Shown piece after piece: positions 42,340 to 52,328 of a stretch of DNA of 52,409 bases (the stretch's first letter is position 1; every line of letters begins with the position of its first letter). The DNA comes from Rhodanobacteraceae bacterium (GTDB taxonomy: Bacteria; Pseudomonadota; Gammaproteobacteria; Xanthomonadales; SZUA-5). The stretch covers positions 1-52,409 of the forward strand of contig JADKFD010000034.1 of NCBI GenBank assembly GCA_016717705.1, given 5' to 3'. A program made the translations under genes and the position numbers. The notes under the pieces are model-generated. The model was not told the origin of the DNA, made no database searches, and saw only the letters and a list, made by a program, of their open reading frames with translations.

Positions 42340-43800
42340 ATGCTTTTCTGGCGCGTCAAACCGCTCGACCAGATTCTGGAAACCGCCGCAAAGAAGAGCC
42401 TCGTGCGCCAGCTCGGTGCCTTTCAGCTGACCATGCTTGGCATCGGCGCCATCATCGGTACCGGCATCTTCGTGCTGACCTCCGAGGCAGCGCAGAAAGC
42501 CGGTCCCGGCATGATGATCTCCTTTGTGATTGCCGCGGTGGTCTGCGCGCTGGCGGCTTTGGCGTATGCCGAACTGGCGGCAATGGTGCCGGTATCGGGA
42601 AGCGCCTACACCTATACCTACGCGGTCATGGGCGAGTTGATCGCCTGGGTGGTTGGCTGGGCGCTCATCCTCGAATATGCCGTTGCCGCGGGTGCGGTGG
42701 CGGTGGGATGGTCGAAGTACATGAATGGATTGATGAACAGTGTCGGGATGGGATTACCCGAGGCGCTCCGCTCGGGCCCCTACGACGGCGGTTCCTTCAA
42801 CATCCTCGCCTTCGTGATTGTCTGGTTGATCACCGGTCTGCTGGTCATCGGCACCAGCAAGAGCGCCAAGGTCAACGCGGTTCTGGTCGCAATCAAGATC
42901 GTCGCCTTGACCGCGTTCATCGCCATCGCCGTACCCGCGGCGCAGGTGCAGAACTTCGAGCCCTTCCTGCCGACCGGCATGCTCGGCGTCTATGCCGCCT
43001 CCGCCTCGATCTTCTTCGCCTACGTCGGCTTCGACGCGGTGTCCACCGCGGCCGAGGAAACCAAGAACCCACAGCGCAATGTGCCCATCGGTTTGATTGG
43101 CTCGTTGGCGGTGTGCACCATTTTCTACCTGCTGGTGGGCTACGGCGCTGTCGGCGCCGGCGGCGCGCAGCCGCTTTTCGGTCCCGATGGCATCGCCCTG
43201 GAGACCGGCAGCGCAGAGTTCATTGCCGCGTGCAAGGGTTCAGAGGCGCTCGTGTGCACCGGCGAGCCGCTGGCTCACATCCTCCGCCAGCTCGGCTTTG
43301 CCAGTACCGGTAACTTCATCGCCCTGGCGGCCGGACTGGCTCTGCCGTCGGTGATCTTGATGATGATCTTCGGTCAGACGCGCATCTTCTTCGTGATGTC
43401 GCGCGACGGCCTGCTGCCGGCCGTGTTCTCGAAGGTGCATCCGAAGTTCCACACGCCACACGTGATCACCATCATCACGGGTGTGTGTGTCTCTGCGTTC
43501 GCAGCCATGTTTCCGGTCGGGGTGCTGGCCGACGTATCCAACAGCGGCACGCTGTTCGCGTTCTTCCTGGTGGCACTCGGCGTGCTGGTGCTGCGGCGGA
43601 CCCAACCCGATCGCTATCGAGCGTTCCGCACGCCGTTGGCGTGGATCGTCTGTCCGCTGGCGATGGCCGGGTGCGTGTTCCTGTTCTTCAATCTCTCCGG
43701 CGCCACGGAGCTGTACTTCCTGATCTGGGCCGTGGTTGGTCTGGTGGTGTACGCACTCTACGGACGCAAGAACAGCGCCCTGGCCCCCGGGAATCAGTGA
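42340..43800 (+). CDS. APC-family amino acid permease
   Basis: 486 residues from ATG 42340 with AAGGAGG eleven bases upstream. Twelve or so transmembrane helices are visible. Helix 1 carries the unwound GIGAIIGTGIFVLTS motif that coordinates the substrate carboxylate. Helix 6 has FFAYVGFDAVSTAAEETKNP and helix 8 has GLALPSVILMMIFGQTRIFFVMSRDGLLP. The pattern is that of the cationic amino acid transporter branch (YfnA/CAT-like). An extra loop of about 45 residues (FGPDGIALETGSAEFIAACK) between helices 7 and 8 is larger than usual. Substrate cannot be told from sequence alone. A strong hairpin follows the stop. Confidence 0.93.
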   Translation: MLFWRVKPLDQILETAAKKSLVRQLGAFQLTMLGIGAIIGTGIFVLTSEAAQKAGPGMMISFVIAAVVCALAALAYAELAAMVPVSGSAYTYTYAVMGELIAWVVGWALILEYAVAAGAVAVGWSKYMNGLMNSVGMGLPEALRSGPYDGGSFNILAFVIVWLITGLLVIGTSKSAKVNAVLVAIKIVALTAFIAIAVPAAQVQNFEPFLPTGMLGVYAASASIFFAYVGFDAVSTAAEETKNPQRNVPIGLIGSLAVCTIFYLLVGYGAVGAGGAQPLFGPDGIALETGSAEFIAACKGSEALVCTGEPLAHILRQLGFASTGNFIALAAGLALPSVILMMIFGQTRIFFVMSRDGLLPAVFSKVHPKFHTPHVITIITGVCVSAFAAMFPVGVLADVSNSGTLFAFFLVALGVLVLRRTQPDRYRAFRTPLAWIVCPLAMAGCVFLFFNLSGATELYFLIWAVVGLVVYALYGRKNSALAPGNQ

Positions 43801-43819
43801 TCCGGAGTCATCCGGAAGG

Positions 43820-43846
43820 GTCGGACCGGCGCAACGCCGGTCCGAC
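43820..43846 (+). terminator. Hairpin terminator after the permease gene
   Basis: GTCGGACCGGCG, loop CAA, CGCCGGTCCGAC: a perfect 12-bp stem 20 bases past the stop, with a weak TTC tail. Confidence 0.7.
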
Positions 43847-43972
43847 TTCACCGCAACAGACTGCCTGTTTCGACCGCGGTCGCTATCCACCCAGGCCTTT
43901 ACGCGGGTAGCATCAGCAACATCCCTTGGCCGGTTACCCGGCCGGGACAGCGTACAGCCGCTGTTTCCTTGT

Positions 43973-44049
43973 GGGTCCGTAGCTCAGTTGGATAGAGCAC
44001 CTGGCTTCGAACCAGGTGGTCGGGGGTTCGAGTCCCTCCGGGCCCGCCA
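43973..44049 (+). tRNA. tRNA-Arg (TCG anticodon)
   Basis: 77-nt cloverleaf. The acceptor GGGTCCG pairs with CGGGCCC, the discriminator is G and CCA is encoded. The D arm is GCTCAGTTGGATAGAGC. The anticodon arm CCTGG-CTTCGAA-CCAGG reads TCG, and the T arm is CGGGGGTTCGAGTCCCTCCG. The encoded CCA is normal for gammaproteobacteria. Confidence 0.97.
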
Positions 44050-44111
44050 TTCAGGCGCAATCGATATTTCTGGCTTCCGGGTGCGCTTGCCAGCGCGCGG
44101 CGCATGCGCGC

Positions 44112-46452
44112 TCAGGCCAACTCGTACTCGCCGAAGTCATAGTCCAGCCGGGCTGCCGGCGCACCGATGAAGCTACCCAGTCCGTAATCGACGCCCAGCG
44201 TGAACAGGCGCGCCAGGCTTTGTGCGTCGGGAATGAAATGGGCGACGATTTCGCGCCGCGATCGCGTGCGAAATCGAGAATCGGCGGCATCTGCGCCGCG
44301 TTGCGGTCGCCGTTGCATCCACCGCGATCAACTCCGGACGCAAGGCGTCGATGGCCGCGTCAAATCTGGCGTCGAGGCCGGTACGGCCAAAACACAGCGA
44401 TACCCGGCACGCGCGCAATTCCTCGCGCACATCGCCGAGGTGATGCAGGCGCGCCTGGGCCTCGCTGTGGTCGATGCTGAGCACCAGACCGGCGTCACGA
44501 AGCTCGCGCTGGCGCATGCCGTCGCACAGTGCCTTGCGAAAACCGGGATCGATCAAGGACTCGACGCAGACGGCGACAAAGATTCTCAGTCCAGGCAGAC
44601 GCTGCCGGAACTCGACCGCGCAATCGAGCGCCTGGGCAACGGCAAAGCGATCGAGGGCCTCGACCCGGCCGATGCGGCGCGCCAGCGACAGCCATTGGCG
44701 GCGGGTGATGATGCGCTCGCCATTGAGGTCTACACGCAGGCCGAGGTGCAGGTGGTATTGCGCCCGCGCGGCGCCATGCAACGGCACAATCGGCTGGTAC
44801 AGGACCGCCGTGGCGGCGGGGGAAACCTCGACTGCCAGGGCTTTCTGGATCGCCAATGACAGTTCGGCCGGCAGATCGGACTGGACTTCGGCCAAGGCGC
44901 GCGTGACGCGTTTGCCGCCGGCATGCCGGGCAACGGCGATGCTGCGCTCGGCCAGATCGATGAGCGTTTCTGCCGAGAGCGGAGTATCCGGTGCCAACAC
45001 CACCAGGGCGGCACTGACATCGCCGCAGCCGCGTTCCGCCAGCAAGGCGGAGAACTGCAGCCGGAGTGCCTCGGCGCGCGCCATCAGGGCGTCATCGGCG
45101 GCATGATTGATCAACAGTACAAAAGCATCGCTCTGCCACGGCGCGATGAACTCGTCGTCTGCCAGCAGCGCGCGCATCTGCGAGCCGATCAGAAACTGAT
45201 TCTCGCGTTCGACCACCAGGTGGGCGTCGCGGGCGTGCAATCGACCCTCGTCGGCGGCGACCATCAACAGCGACCAGTGACAGCTTCTGTCGACGCCCAG
45301 CGTGCGCAATCTGCCGACCAACTCACCGGCATGCAGCAGTTGCGCCGAAGCCTGCGGCGGACGCTGGCTGAACTGGTGCTTGAGATGGCGCGCACGCCGC
45401 GCCCGCGTCACCACTGCGGTCACCAGATGCAGCGGTCGCACCGGCTTGACCAGATAGTCGTCGCCACCCGCGCGCAGCGCGTCGAAGCGGATGCGCTCAT
45501 CTTGCTCGCCGGTGACGAAGACGATCGGCAACAACGCCAGTTCCGGCTGTTCGCGGATCAATGCCGTCAGTTGCGTGCCGTCGATGTCCGGCATGTGCAG
45601 ATCCATCAGCACCAGATCGGGGGCAAATTTGCCGATCTCGTCGAGCACTTGCCGCGCATCCATCGCCAACCGGGTTTCGATACCCTGCTTGCGCAGGATC
45701 GCCTCGCAGTAGAGCGCCTGCGATCGATCGTCCTCGACGATCAATACGCGCAGATGATCCTGGCGCTGGCGCACCTGCACCAGTTCGCTGGCGCGCGCCA
45801 CCAGATAGTCGAGGTCATCGCCCTCCAGCGAGGTGTCCGCGCCCGACGACAGCGCCAGCAGGCGCGCGCGGACATCGCGGCCGCGATTGACGTAGATCAC
45901 CGTCGCACCGAGCGCCCCGCTGCCGCGCGCGGCCTCCAGGCGGTCGGCGATGGTGCCCAGGTCCATCAGGAAATCCTGGTCGATCAGCAGCGCGGCCAGG
46001 GCGGCGGGATCGAGCCGGGACAGCAGTTCGCCGGCGTCGGAAAAGCGCTCGATGGCATGCGATCCGGATGCCAGGCGCTCGACCAGAGTTCGCCACAGCG
46101 GCAGATCCGGCGCCAGTACCAGAATCTGCTTGCGGGTCATGGCACGCGGATCGCTGCCGGACACGCCGCGCAACACCTCCAGCGCTGCCTCCTCCAGTTG
46201 CGCCAGCTTTTGTCTCTGCGCGGAATTCGGCCCGGCGCTGTCGCCATCGACCAGAAAGCCGAGATACAGGGCGAGATCAGTCAGCGATCGCGCCAGCGGG
46301 CCACTGTCGCTGTCGCTGAGCTCATCGATCGCGGCAAGCAGTTCATCTTGTACCGCAGACGCTTCCGTCAGAGACCACGCGCCTTGGCGCAGCGACTGCC
46401 AGCGGCTCAGTGCGGCAACAACCGGATGCGCGGGTGGCGTGGCGGTGGGCAT
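44112..46452 (-). CDS. Response regulator with degenerate EAL domain (C-terminus frameshifted)
   Basis: About 780 residues from the ATG at 46450-46452; an upstream ATG at 46551 is possible but would leave only 31 bases to the divergent antiporter start. A degenerate receiver (KQILVLAPDLPLW...AALLIDQDFLMDLG) precedes a canonical one with LRVLIVEDDRSQAL, phospho-Asp in LVLMDLHMPD and Lys in DYLVKPVRP. A region like a relic GGDEF follows, then an EAL-like domain whose signature is replaced (HLHLGLRVDLNG instead of E-x-L) and whose later acidic residues are altered. Near 44300 the frame changes; the natural ending reads PILDFARDRGA, AHFIPDAQSLARLFTLGVDY and stops at 44112. It is likely a cyclic di-GMP-blind or binding-only regulator. 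Confidence 0.85.
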
Positions 46453-46582
46453 GACCGAGTCGAAACGGGTATTCGCCGCAACATAAGCCGCGGCGTCGCA
46501 AACCGGCTTGTCGCAGGTCAATCGCCGGCGCGGCGACACGATCTGCTGCATTCACCGATCCGGCCAAGGTTAATATCGGGCC

Positions 46583-48643
46583 ATGCACGGTGACTCACTC
46601 TTCCTGGAAAGTCTGGCGGTGGTGCTCTGCGTGGCGGCGGCCACCACGGTGCTGTGCCAGCGCGTTCACCTTCCGGTGGTGCTGGGCTACCTGCTGGCCG
46701 GCGTGTTGATCGGGCCGCATACCCCACCCTTGCTGGTCGCGGACGCCGCGATCATCGGCACGCTGTCGCAACTCGGCGTGATCCTGCTGATGTTCTACAT
46801 CGGCATGGAATTGTCCTTGCGCAAGCTCGCCGAAGTGGGCCCGCGCGGATTTGCGGTGGTGCTGGTGGAATTGGGCCTGATGCTGTCGCTCGGCTACGTT
46901 GCCGGTCGCCTGGCTGGATTCAACCCGATCGAATGCGCCTTTCTCGCGGCCATGCTGGCGATTTCGTCCACCACGATCATTGCGCGTACGTTCGAGGAGC
47001 AGCAGGTCCCGGCGCGCATGCGCGAGCAGGTGTTCGGTACGCTGGTGATCGAGGACATCTTTGCCATCCTGTTGATCGCGATGCTGACCACGCTGGCGAC
47101 CACGCGCAGCCTGGATTTCGCCGGTCTGGCCGCTGCCGCCGGACGGCTCGGAATCTTCCTGACGGTGCTGATGATGGTCGGTCTGTTGATCGTGCCGCGG
47201 CTGATCCGTTTCGTGGTTTCGTTGAAGCGGCCCGAGACCACGCTGGTCACCTCGGTTGGCGTGTGTTTCGCCGCGGCCCTTGCCGCGCAGCAATATCAGT
47301 ACTCGGTGGCCCTCGGCGCGTTCCTGGCCGGCTGCCTGGTGGCCGAATCCGGCGAGGGCAAGCGGATCGCGGCGCAGGTGCGGCCGCTGCGGGACATGTT
47401 CACGGCGGTCTTTTTCGTCTCGGTCGGCCTGTCGATCGATCCGGCACAACTGCTGGCGCAGAGCGGCTGGATCGTCCTGTTCTCGGCTTTGGTGGTGGTC
47501 GGCAAGTTCATCGGTGTTGCCATCGGCTTCTTCGCCACCGGCAGCGCGGTCCGCGCATCGGCGCAGGCCGGCCTGGCCATGGGCCAGATCGGCGAATTCT
47601 CGTTCATCATCGCCGGGCTCGGCGTCAGCCTGGGGGCGATCGACTCGTCGTTGTACCCGATCGCGGTCGGCGTCTCCTGCGTCACCACGCTGCTGACGCC
47701 CTTCGCAGTAAAACACTCAGGCCGCATCGGCGAGTGGATCGACGGCCGCTTGCCGCGACCCTTGCAGACCTTCGTGTCCTTGTACGGCAGCTGGATCGAA
47801 CAACTGGGCAGGGCACGCCAGCGCGGCACACTGGGTGCCCGCGTCGGCCGACTGACGCGACTGATTCTTCTCGATGCGGCCCTGCTGGTGGCCCTGTTGA
47901 TTGCATCCAGCGTCGGTGGCGACGAAGTGGCCACCTTTCTCAAGCGCAAACTGCCGTTTGCCGCCGACGCGGTGCGCTGGTCGGTGGCATTCGGATTCGT
48001 CGCTCTGGCCGTACCGCTGGCTCTGGGATTGTTCCGCCTGATCCGCGCACTCGGCGTTGCCCTGGCATTGGCCGCACTGCCGGCCGCTCCCGAGGGCCAC
48101 GTCGATTTCGCGCAGGCGCCGCGACGCGCATTCGTCGTCGCCCTGCAACTGGGTTTGATGCTGCTGGTGGCGCTGCCCTGTCTGGCCCTGTTGCAGCCAT
48201 TCCTGCCCGGCATTCGCGGGACCCTGCCCTTGCTGCTGCTGGTGCTGGTTGCCGGGTATGCCTTCTGGCGCAGCGCGACGCAGCTGCAGGGGCATGTGCG
48301 CGCCGGCGCGGAAGCACTGGTGGCAGCGGTCGCGGTGCCGGGCGCTACCGCCGATGAGCAGGCACAGGCACTGGATCAGATGGAACAACTGTTGCCGGGT
48401 CTTGGTGATCTGGCGTCGTTCGCGCTGGAACCCGGAAATCCCTGGCTGGGACGCACTCTGGCCGAGGTCAACCTGCGCGCCGTAACCGCCGCGACGGTGC
48501 TGGCCATACGTCGCGGCGACGATGCCGTGCTGACGCCAGACGGCAAACAGGCGCTGCAGCAAGGCGATGTGCTGATCCTGACCGGCACCCACGATGCCAT
48601 CGATGGCGCTCGGGTCCATTTGCGCTCAATCCGCAAGCGCTGA
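46583..48643 (+). CDS. CPA2-family monovalent cation:proton antiporter with TrkA-C domain
   Basis: 686 residues. Twelve to thirteen membrane helices start with FLESLAVVLCVAAATTVLCQ. Family signatures are LPVVLGYLLAGVLIGP, QLGVILLMFYIGMELS, and FLAAMLAISSTTIIARTFEE with the Asp in EDIFAILLIAMLT, plus GAFLAGCLVAESGEG and VFFVSVGLSIDP. A long hydrophobic/soluble linker leads to a C-terminal RCK-C-like domain (NPWLGRTLAEVNLRAVTAAT, LQQGDVLILTGTHDAID). The order resembles KefB/YbaL, potassium- or sodium-proton exchange at the inner membrane, but the RCK-N (Rossmann) domain is absent. It is divergent from the response-regulator gene. Confidence 0.92.
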   Translation: MHGDSLFLESLAVVLCVAAATTVLCQRVHLPVVLGYLLAGVLIGPHTPPLLVADAAIIGTLSQLGVILLMFYIGMELSLRKLAEVGPRGFAVVLVELGLMLSLGYVAGRLAGFNPIECAFLAAMLAISSTTIIARTFEEQQVPARMREQVFGTLVIEDIFAILLIAMLTTLATTRSLDFAGLAAAAGRLGIFLTVLMMVGLLIVPRLIRFVVSLKRPETTLVTSVGVCFAAALAAQQYQYSVALGAFLAGCLVAESGEGKRIAAQVRPLRDMFTAVFFVSVGLSIDPAQLLAQSGWIVLFSALVVVGKFIGVAIGFFATGSAVRASAQAGLAMGQIGEFSFIIAGLGVSLGAIDSSLYPIAVGVSCVTTLLTPFAVKHSGRIGEWIDGRLPRPLQTFVSLYGSWIEQLGRARQRGTLGARVGRLTRLILLDAALLVALLIASSVGGDEVATFLKRKLPFAADAVRWSVAFGFVALAVPLALGLFRLIRALGVALALAALPAAPEGHVDFAQAPRRAFVVALQLGLMLLVALPCLALLQPFLPGIRGTLPLLLLVLVAGYAFWRSATQLQGHVRAGAEALVAAVAVPGATADEQAQALDQMEQLLPGLGDLASFALEPGNPWLGRTLAEVNLRAVTAATVLAIRRGDDAVLTPDGKQALQQGDVLILTGTHDAIDGARVHLRSIRKR

Positions 48644-48675
48644 ACGGGACCGACCTCCCCCGATGCACTGCCGCG

Positions 48676-48894
48676 TCAGGCGTAGTAGCGTCGCGGCGGC
48701 TCGAACATCGCCGCGTCGATGATCGACCACAGATGGATCACCCAGCCCAAAAGGATCAACCACAGCACCGCGGCCAGCACGAACTGCACTGCCGCAATCA
48801 CCACGCGACCCTGCAGCAACTGCCCCAGGCCGGGAATGAAGAAACTGGCCAGCGCCGCAATCACATTGCCAGCCGAGCCTTGACCTGCACTCAT
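48676..48894 (-). CDS. Small two-helix membrane protein
   Basis: 72 residues. The first hydrophobic segment is IAALASFFIPGLGQLLQGR, with the PGLGQ turn typical of TM2-like proteins. The second is AAVQFVLAAVLWLILLGWVIH. It ends LWSIIDAAMFEPPRRYYA. Very similar short proteins of unknown function are common in proteobacteria. The gene faces the antiporter gene end to end. Confidence 0.75.
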   Translation of the reverse strand: MSAGQGSAGNVIAALASFFIPGLGQLLQGRVVIAAVQFVLAAVLWLILLGWVIHLWSIIDAAMFEPPRRYYA

Positions 48895-49131
48895 CGGATA
48901 CTCCTGACGTTGATGCCGGGCTTGGAGCGGCCCCGCCTGGCCTGAAACTCACGCAAGAACCGCGCTACGCCAATCCTGGGGCACGGCATTGCTCCCTGCA
49001 GAGACCGTGGTCTTAAAGTAGGTCGTTGCACCGAACTAACCTGACGCAACAGCATCAGTGAGACGATTTGCACAGTCGCAAGATGGCCAACCCCACCAAA
49101 TCATGGCTGGTTTGACCAATTCCGGAGTTAC

Positions 49132-49717
49132 TCAGTCCGATCCCAACAGGTGCGCCAGACGCACATCGTCCATGCCGCGCGACAGATCGTCCAGATCGGT
49201 GTGGCGCCGACCGACGGTATCGATCAAGGCAGTCAGGAAGCGACGAAACAGCCCATGCGCATCGATCGTCGGCTTGGTGTTCAATCGATTGCGAAAGGCC
49301 TGACCGACGGCATGCACAAAGCGCTCGGCAGGCGTATGCGCGCGCTCGCGAGTGTCGGCCACCGGCGTACCGACCTCGGCCAGCTTCAGGCTCAGTTGTT
49401 CCAGGGCCTCGCCGCCGACCTGCGCCAGTCGCGCCACATCGGCCGCGTAGTCGCTGCCGATCGCTCCGAGCACGGCCAACTGCCGAACTCGTTCGGGGAG
49501 CCCGTACAACTGCATGCGCAGGCCGATGTCCAGCCTGTCCGCGAATTTGCGCCAACTCGATTGCCGGGTCGACCGTACCCTCTGCGGCCTGGGCAGCCTG
49601 AGCAAAGGCATCGAGTGCCAATTCCACATCTTCGACCAGATGCCAGGCGCCACTGTCATCGCGCCCGAGCGCAACAAACAGACCGTCACGTTGTTCCTGA
49701 GTGAAGGCGAATGCCAT
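49132..49717 (-). CDS. Hypothetical helical protein (frameshifted)
   Basis: Starts MAFAFTQEQRDGLFVALGRD at ATG 49717 and runs to about ELAQIRGQ. A frame change near 49550 leads to RKFADRLDIGLRMQLYGLPE and onward to DRERAHTPAERFVHAVGQAF-like text, ending RLAHLLGSD at 49132. The joined product would be about 190 residues and almost wholly alpha-helical. I do not recognise the family. One indel explains the break; since both sides use consistent codons, it may be an error in the sequence. The 278 bases upstream, to the pilU start, show no gene. Confidence 0.6.
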
Positions 49718-49995
49718 GGGATCACCTCGGTGGACATCGATGCGAATTCAATCGCGTCCACATGGGACGCGGCCGCCAGTCAACATCAGCATTCAGAGCG
49801 CGTGCGGCGACACGCAAGCCTGACCGCACTCGGTATCTTAGGCCGGACACTGGCACCAGATGCGATCCAGATCAAAATGCACGCTCCTGATCGAAGCTAT
49901 CTGGTTTGCTGTTCCAAGCGTAGCGCGCGTCGGCAGGCATTCGCTTGCGACGCGCTGGTTACCATTCGTGCAGGCGTGCAACCGGAATTGCGACC

Positions 49996-51300
49996 ATGTG
50001 GGAACTGAACCATTACCTGCAGTTGATGGCCAAGCAGAAGGCCTCGGATTGCTTCTTCAGCGCCGGTGCGCCGCCGTCGATCAAGATCGAAGGCAACACG
50101 GTGCATATCGGCGACCTCGCGCTGAGCGGAGAACAGGTGCGCAACCTGGCCTACTCGGCGCTCAGCGACAAACAACAGAAGGAATTCGAGTCCACGATGG
50201 AGCTGAATCTGGCGCTGGGTCTGCCGGATATCGGTCGATTCCGCGTCAACCTCTATCGCCAGCGCGGCGACGTGGCGATGGCGGTGCGCTACATCACTGC
50301 CGACATTCCGTCGCTGGAACAGCTGAATCTGCCGGCCAAGCTGAAAGATCTGATCATGCTGCCGCGCGGCCTCGTGCTGGTGGTCGGCAGCACCGGCTCA
50401 GGCAAGTCGACGACGCTGGCGTCGATGATCGATTACCGCAACCAGACCCACACCGGGCACATCCTGACGATCGAAGAGCCCATCGAATATCTGCACCGAC
50501 ACAAGCGCTCGATCGTCGACCAGCGCGAAATCGGGCTCGATACCTTGTCCTACGACAACGCCTTGAAGAACGCGATGCGCGAAGCACCGGATGTGATCCT
50601 GATCGGCGAGATCCGCGATCGCGAGACCATGAAACAGGCGATCGCCTATGCCGAAACCGGGCACCTGTGCCTGTCGACCCTGCACGCAAACAACGCCAAC
50701 CAGACGCTGGATCGCATCATCAACTTCTTTCCCGACAGCTCCCGGCATCAATTGCTGGTCGACCTTTCGCTCAACCTGCAGGCGGTGATCTCGATGCGCC
50801 TGTTCAGAGGCATCGACGGCAAACGTTTGCCGGCCATCGAATTGATGCTGCGCACGCTGTATGTCTCGGATCTGATCGCACGAGGCGAAATCGATCTGCT
50901 CAAGGATGCGATGAAACAAGGCATCGACCTTGGCATGCTGACTTTCGATGAATCGCTGTACCGCCTTTACCTGGCCGGCCGCATCAGCCTGGAGGAAGCG
51001 CTGGAGAATGCCGATTCGCGCACCGATCTGGCGCTGCGCATCCGTTTGAGTCAGCCGGCCGCCGAGGGCGAAGGAATGCGTATGGAGGACCTCACTCCGC
51101 CGCCCACCGAGCAGGCAGAGCAGCCGCAGAAGGCATTCGGGGACCGCTGGGGACCTTGTGAACGGGCCTCAGGCGGCCAATGCAGCGCGCCCTCGATCAC
51201 CAGGTGCGTGCGACCACCCACCCAGACGCGCGAGTCGCTGTCGAACTCGACATCGATGACCGCATCGCGACCGATTTCACGCCCCTGGCTGACGCGATAG
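49996..51300 (+). CDS. pilU: Type IV pilus retraction ATPase PilU
   Basis: Starts ATG 49996 (MWELNHYLQLMAKQKASDCF). PilT/PilU features are the N-terminal PAS-like domain, Walker A VGSTGSGKSTTLASM, the Asp box TIEEPIEYLH, Walker B DVILIGEIRDRETMKQA and the His box TGHLCLSTLHANNAN. The start KQKASDCFFSAGAPPS and the long helical C-terminal tail (SRTDLALRIRLSQ) favour PilU over PilT. It powers pilus retraction as a PilT-dependent partner in the cytoplasm. The natural end is probably near 51159; the open frame runs to 51300, overlapping the convergent phzF-like gene by 250 bases. A one-base change at the G-runs around 51138-51151 would give a stop at 51157-51159. Confidence 0.92.
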   Translation: MWELNHYLQLMAKQKASDCFFSAGAPPSIKIEGNTVHIGDLALSGEQVRNLAYSALSDKQQKEFESTMELNLALGLPDIGRFRVNLYRQRGDVAMAVRYITADIPSLEQLNLPAKLKDLIMLPRGLVLVVGSTGSGKSTTLASMIDYRNQTHTGHILTIEEPIEYLHRHKRSIVDQREIGLDTLSYDNALKNAMREAPDVILIGEIRDRETMKQAIAYAETGHLCLSTLHANNANQTLDRIINFFPDSSRHQLLVDLSLNLQAVISMRLFRGIDGKRLPAIELMLRTLYVSDLIARGEIDLLKDAMKQGIDLGMLTFDESLYRLYLAGRISLEEALENADSRTDLALRIRLSQPAAEGEGMRMEDLTPPPTEQAEQPQKAFGDRWGPCERASGGQCSAPSITRCVRPPTQTRESLSNSTSMTASRPISRPWLTR

Positions 51301-52052
51301 CCGCGCGCCAACGGACCGGCGGGCTCGCTCAACGCGATATAGGCGCCGATCAGCCCGTTGGCCGCGCCGGACGCCGGATCCTCGATGATCCCGACGCCGG
51401 CCGGAAACGCGCGCACCACCAGTTGGTAGTCGCAATCCACGTCCGCGGCGCGCGCAAATACGCACAGGCCCAGGCTGTCGCTGTCCTTTGCCAGCGCGGC
51501 AATCTGCGCGTGATCCGGGCGCCAGGCGCGCAACTGCGCTTCGCTGGCCAGTTCTGCCATCCACCAGCGGCGACCGCCCTCGACCAATGCCGGCGCCAGC
51601 GCACCGAGTTCCAGACCCGCGAGCAGCGGCTGCAGCCGTGCGCCCGCCGCGTCGCCGTCCAGCAGCACGCGCGCGGCAGGTGCCTGGACAAAGAGCCGCC
51701 GCTGCGCGCCCTCGCCCTGCGCCCGTATCGGCAACAGCCCGGCCGCACATTGCTGCACCAAACCCTGCGCCGGCAGTTCGACCAGACCCGTCGCCAGCGC
51801 CGCATGCGCGCTGCCGATGGTCGGGTGACCGGCGAAGGCAATTTCGCGCGTTGGCGTGAAGATGCGCAGCCGGTAGCTCGCCAATGGATCGCTCGCCGGC
51901 AGCAGGAAGGTGGTCTCGACCAGATCGACCCAGGCGGCGAAGGACTGCATGGCCGAGTCCGACCAGTGCGCCGCCCCGATGACCACACCCAAGGGGTTGC
52001 CGCCACCCGGACGGTCGGCAAAAACATCCAGTTGCAGGAAGCGCTCGGCCAT
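51051..52052 (-). CDS. PhzF-family isomerase/epimerase-like protein
   Basis: From the ATG at 52050-52052, MAERFLQLDVFADRPGGGNP. The family signatures are FADRPGGGNPLGVV, the catalytic Glu in VDLVETTFLLPA, TREIAFAGHPTIGSAHA, and EDPASGAANGLIGAYI, ending VWVGGRTHLVIEGALHWP. The family makes (R)-2-amino-type isomerisations such as the PhzF step of phenazine synthesis, but most members, including this isolated one, have unknown substrates. The normal end is at about 51172; the last 40 residues (after HWP) run antisense into pilU and are probably not part of the protein. Stop loss by indel near a GGCGGCC run is likely. Confidence 0.9.
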   Translation of the reverse strand: MAERFLQLDVFADRPGGGNPLGVVIGAAHWSDSAMQSFAAWVDLVETTFLLPASDPLASYRLRIFTPTREIAFAGHPTIGSAHAALATGLVELPAQGLVQQCAAGLLPIRAQGEGAQRRLFVQAPAARVLLDGDAAGARLQPLLAGLELGALAPALVEGGRRWWMAELASEAQLRAWRPDHAQIAALAKDSDSLGLCVFARAADVDCDYQLVVRAFPAGVGIIEDPASGAANGLIGAYIALSEPAGPLARGYRVSQGREIGRDAVIDVEFDSDSRVWVGGRTHLVIEGALHWPPEARSQGPQRSPNAFCGCSACSVGGGVRSSIRIPSPSAAG

Positions 52053-52243
52053 GAAAAATCTCGACAGGGATCCGACTGCATCATGCCGGATTCGGGAGGT
52101 CGCTCGCGCCCCGCGCGGACGCGCGGGGAGAGGGGGCGGGGGGGGGCTGCGCAGGGGATCGAGTGCATCAGCCAAGGCGATTTTTTGCGCAAACCACTTG
52201 ACACAACCTCATCCGACGAATCTATCTTGGCTGACTCAGCTGT

Positions 52244-52319
<76 letters not shown>

Positions 52320-52328
52320 AAAACACAA

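Noticed and set aside
43973..44049. tRNA-Arg as the attachment site of the island
   Set aside because: It lies 27 kb from the island among core genes, and no repeat of its 3' end was seen near the recombinase.
44051..44318. Separate small minus-strand genes at the end of the response regulator
   Set aside because: Their translations (PILDFARDRGA, DYGLGSFIGAPAARLDYDFGEYELA) complete the EAL-like domain of the large gene after a frame change, so they are its C-terminus.
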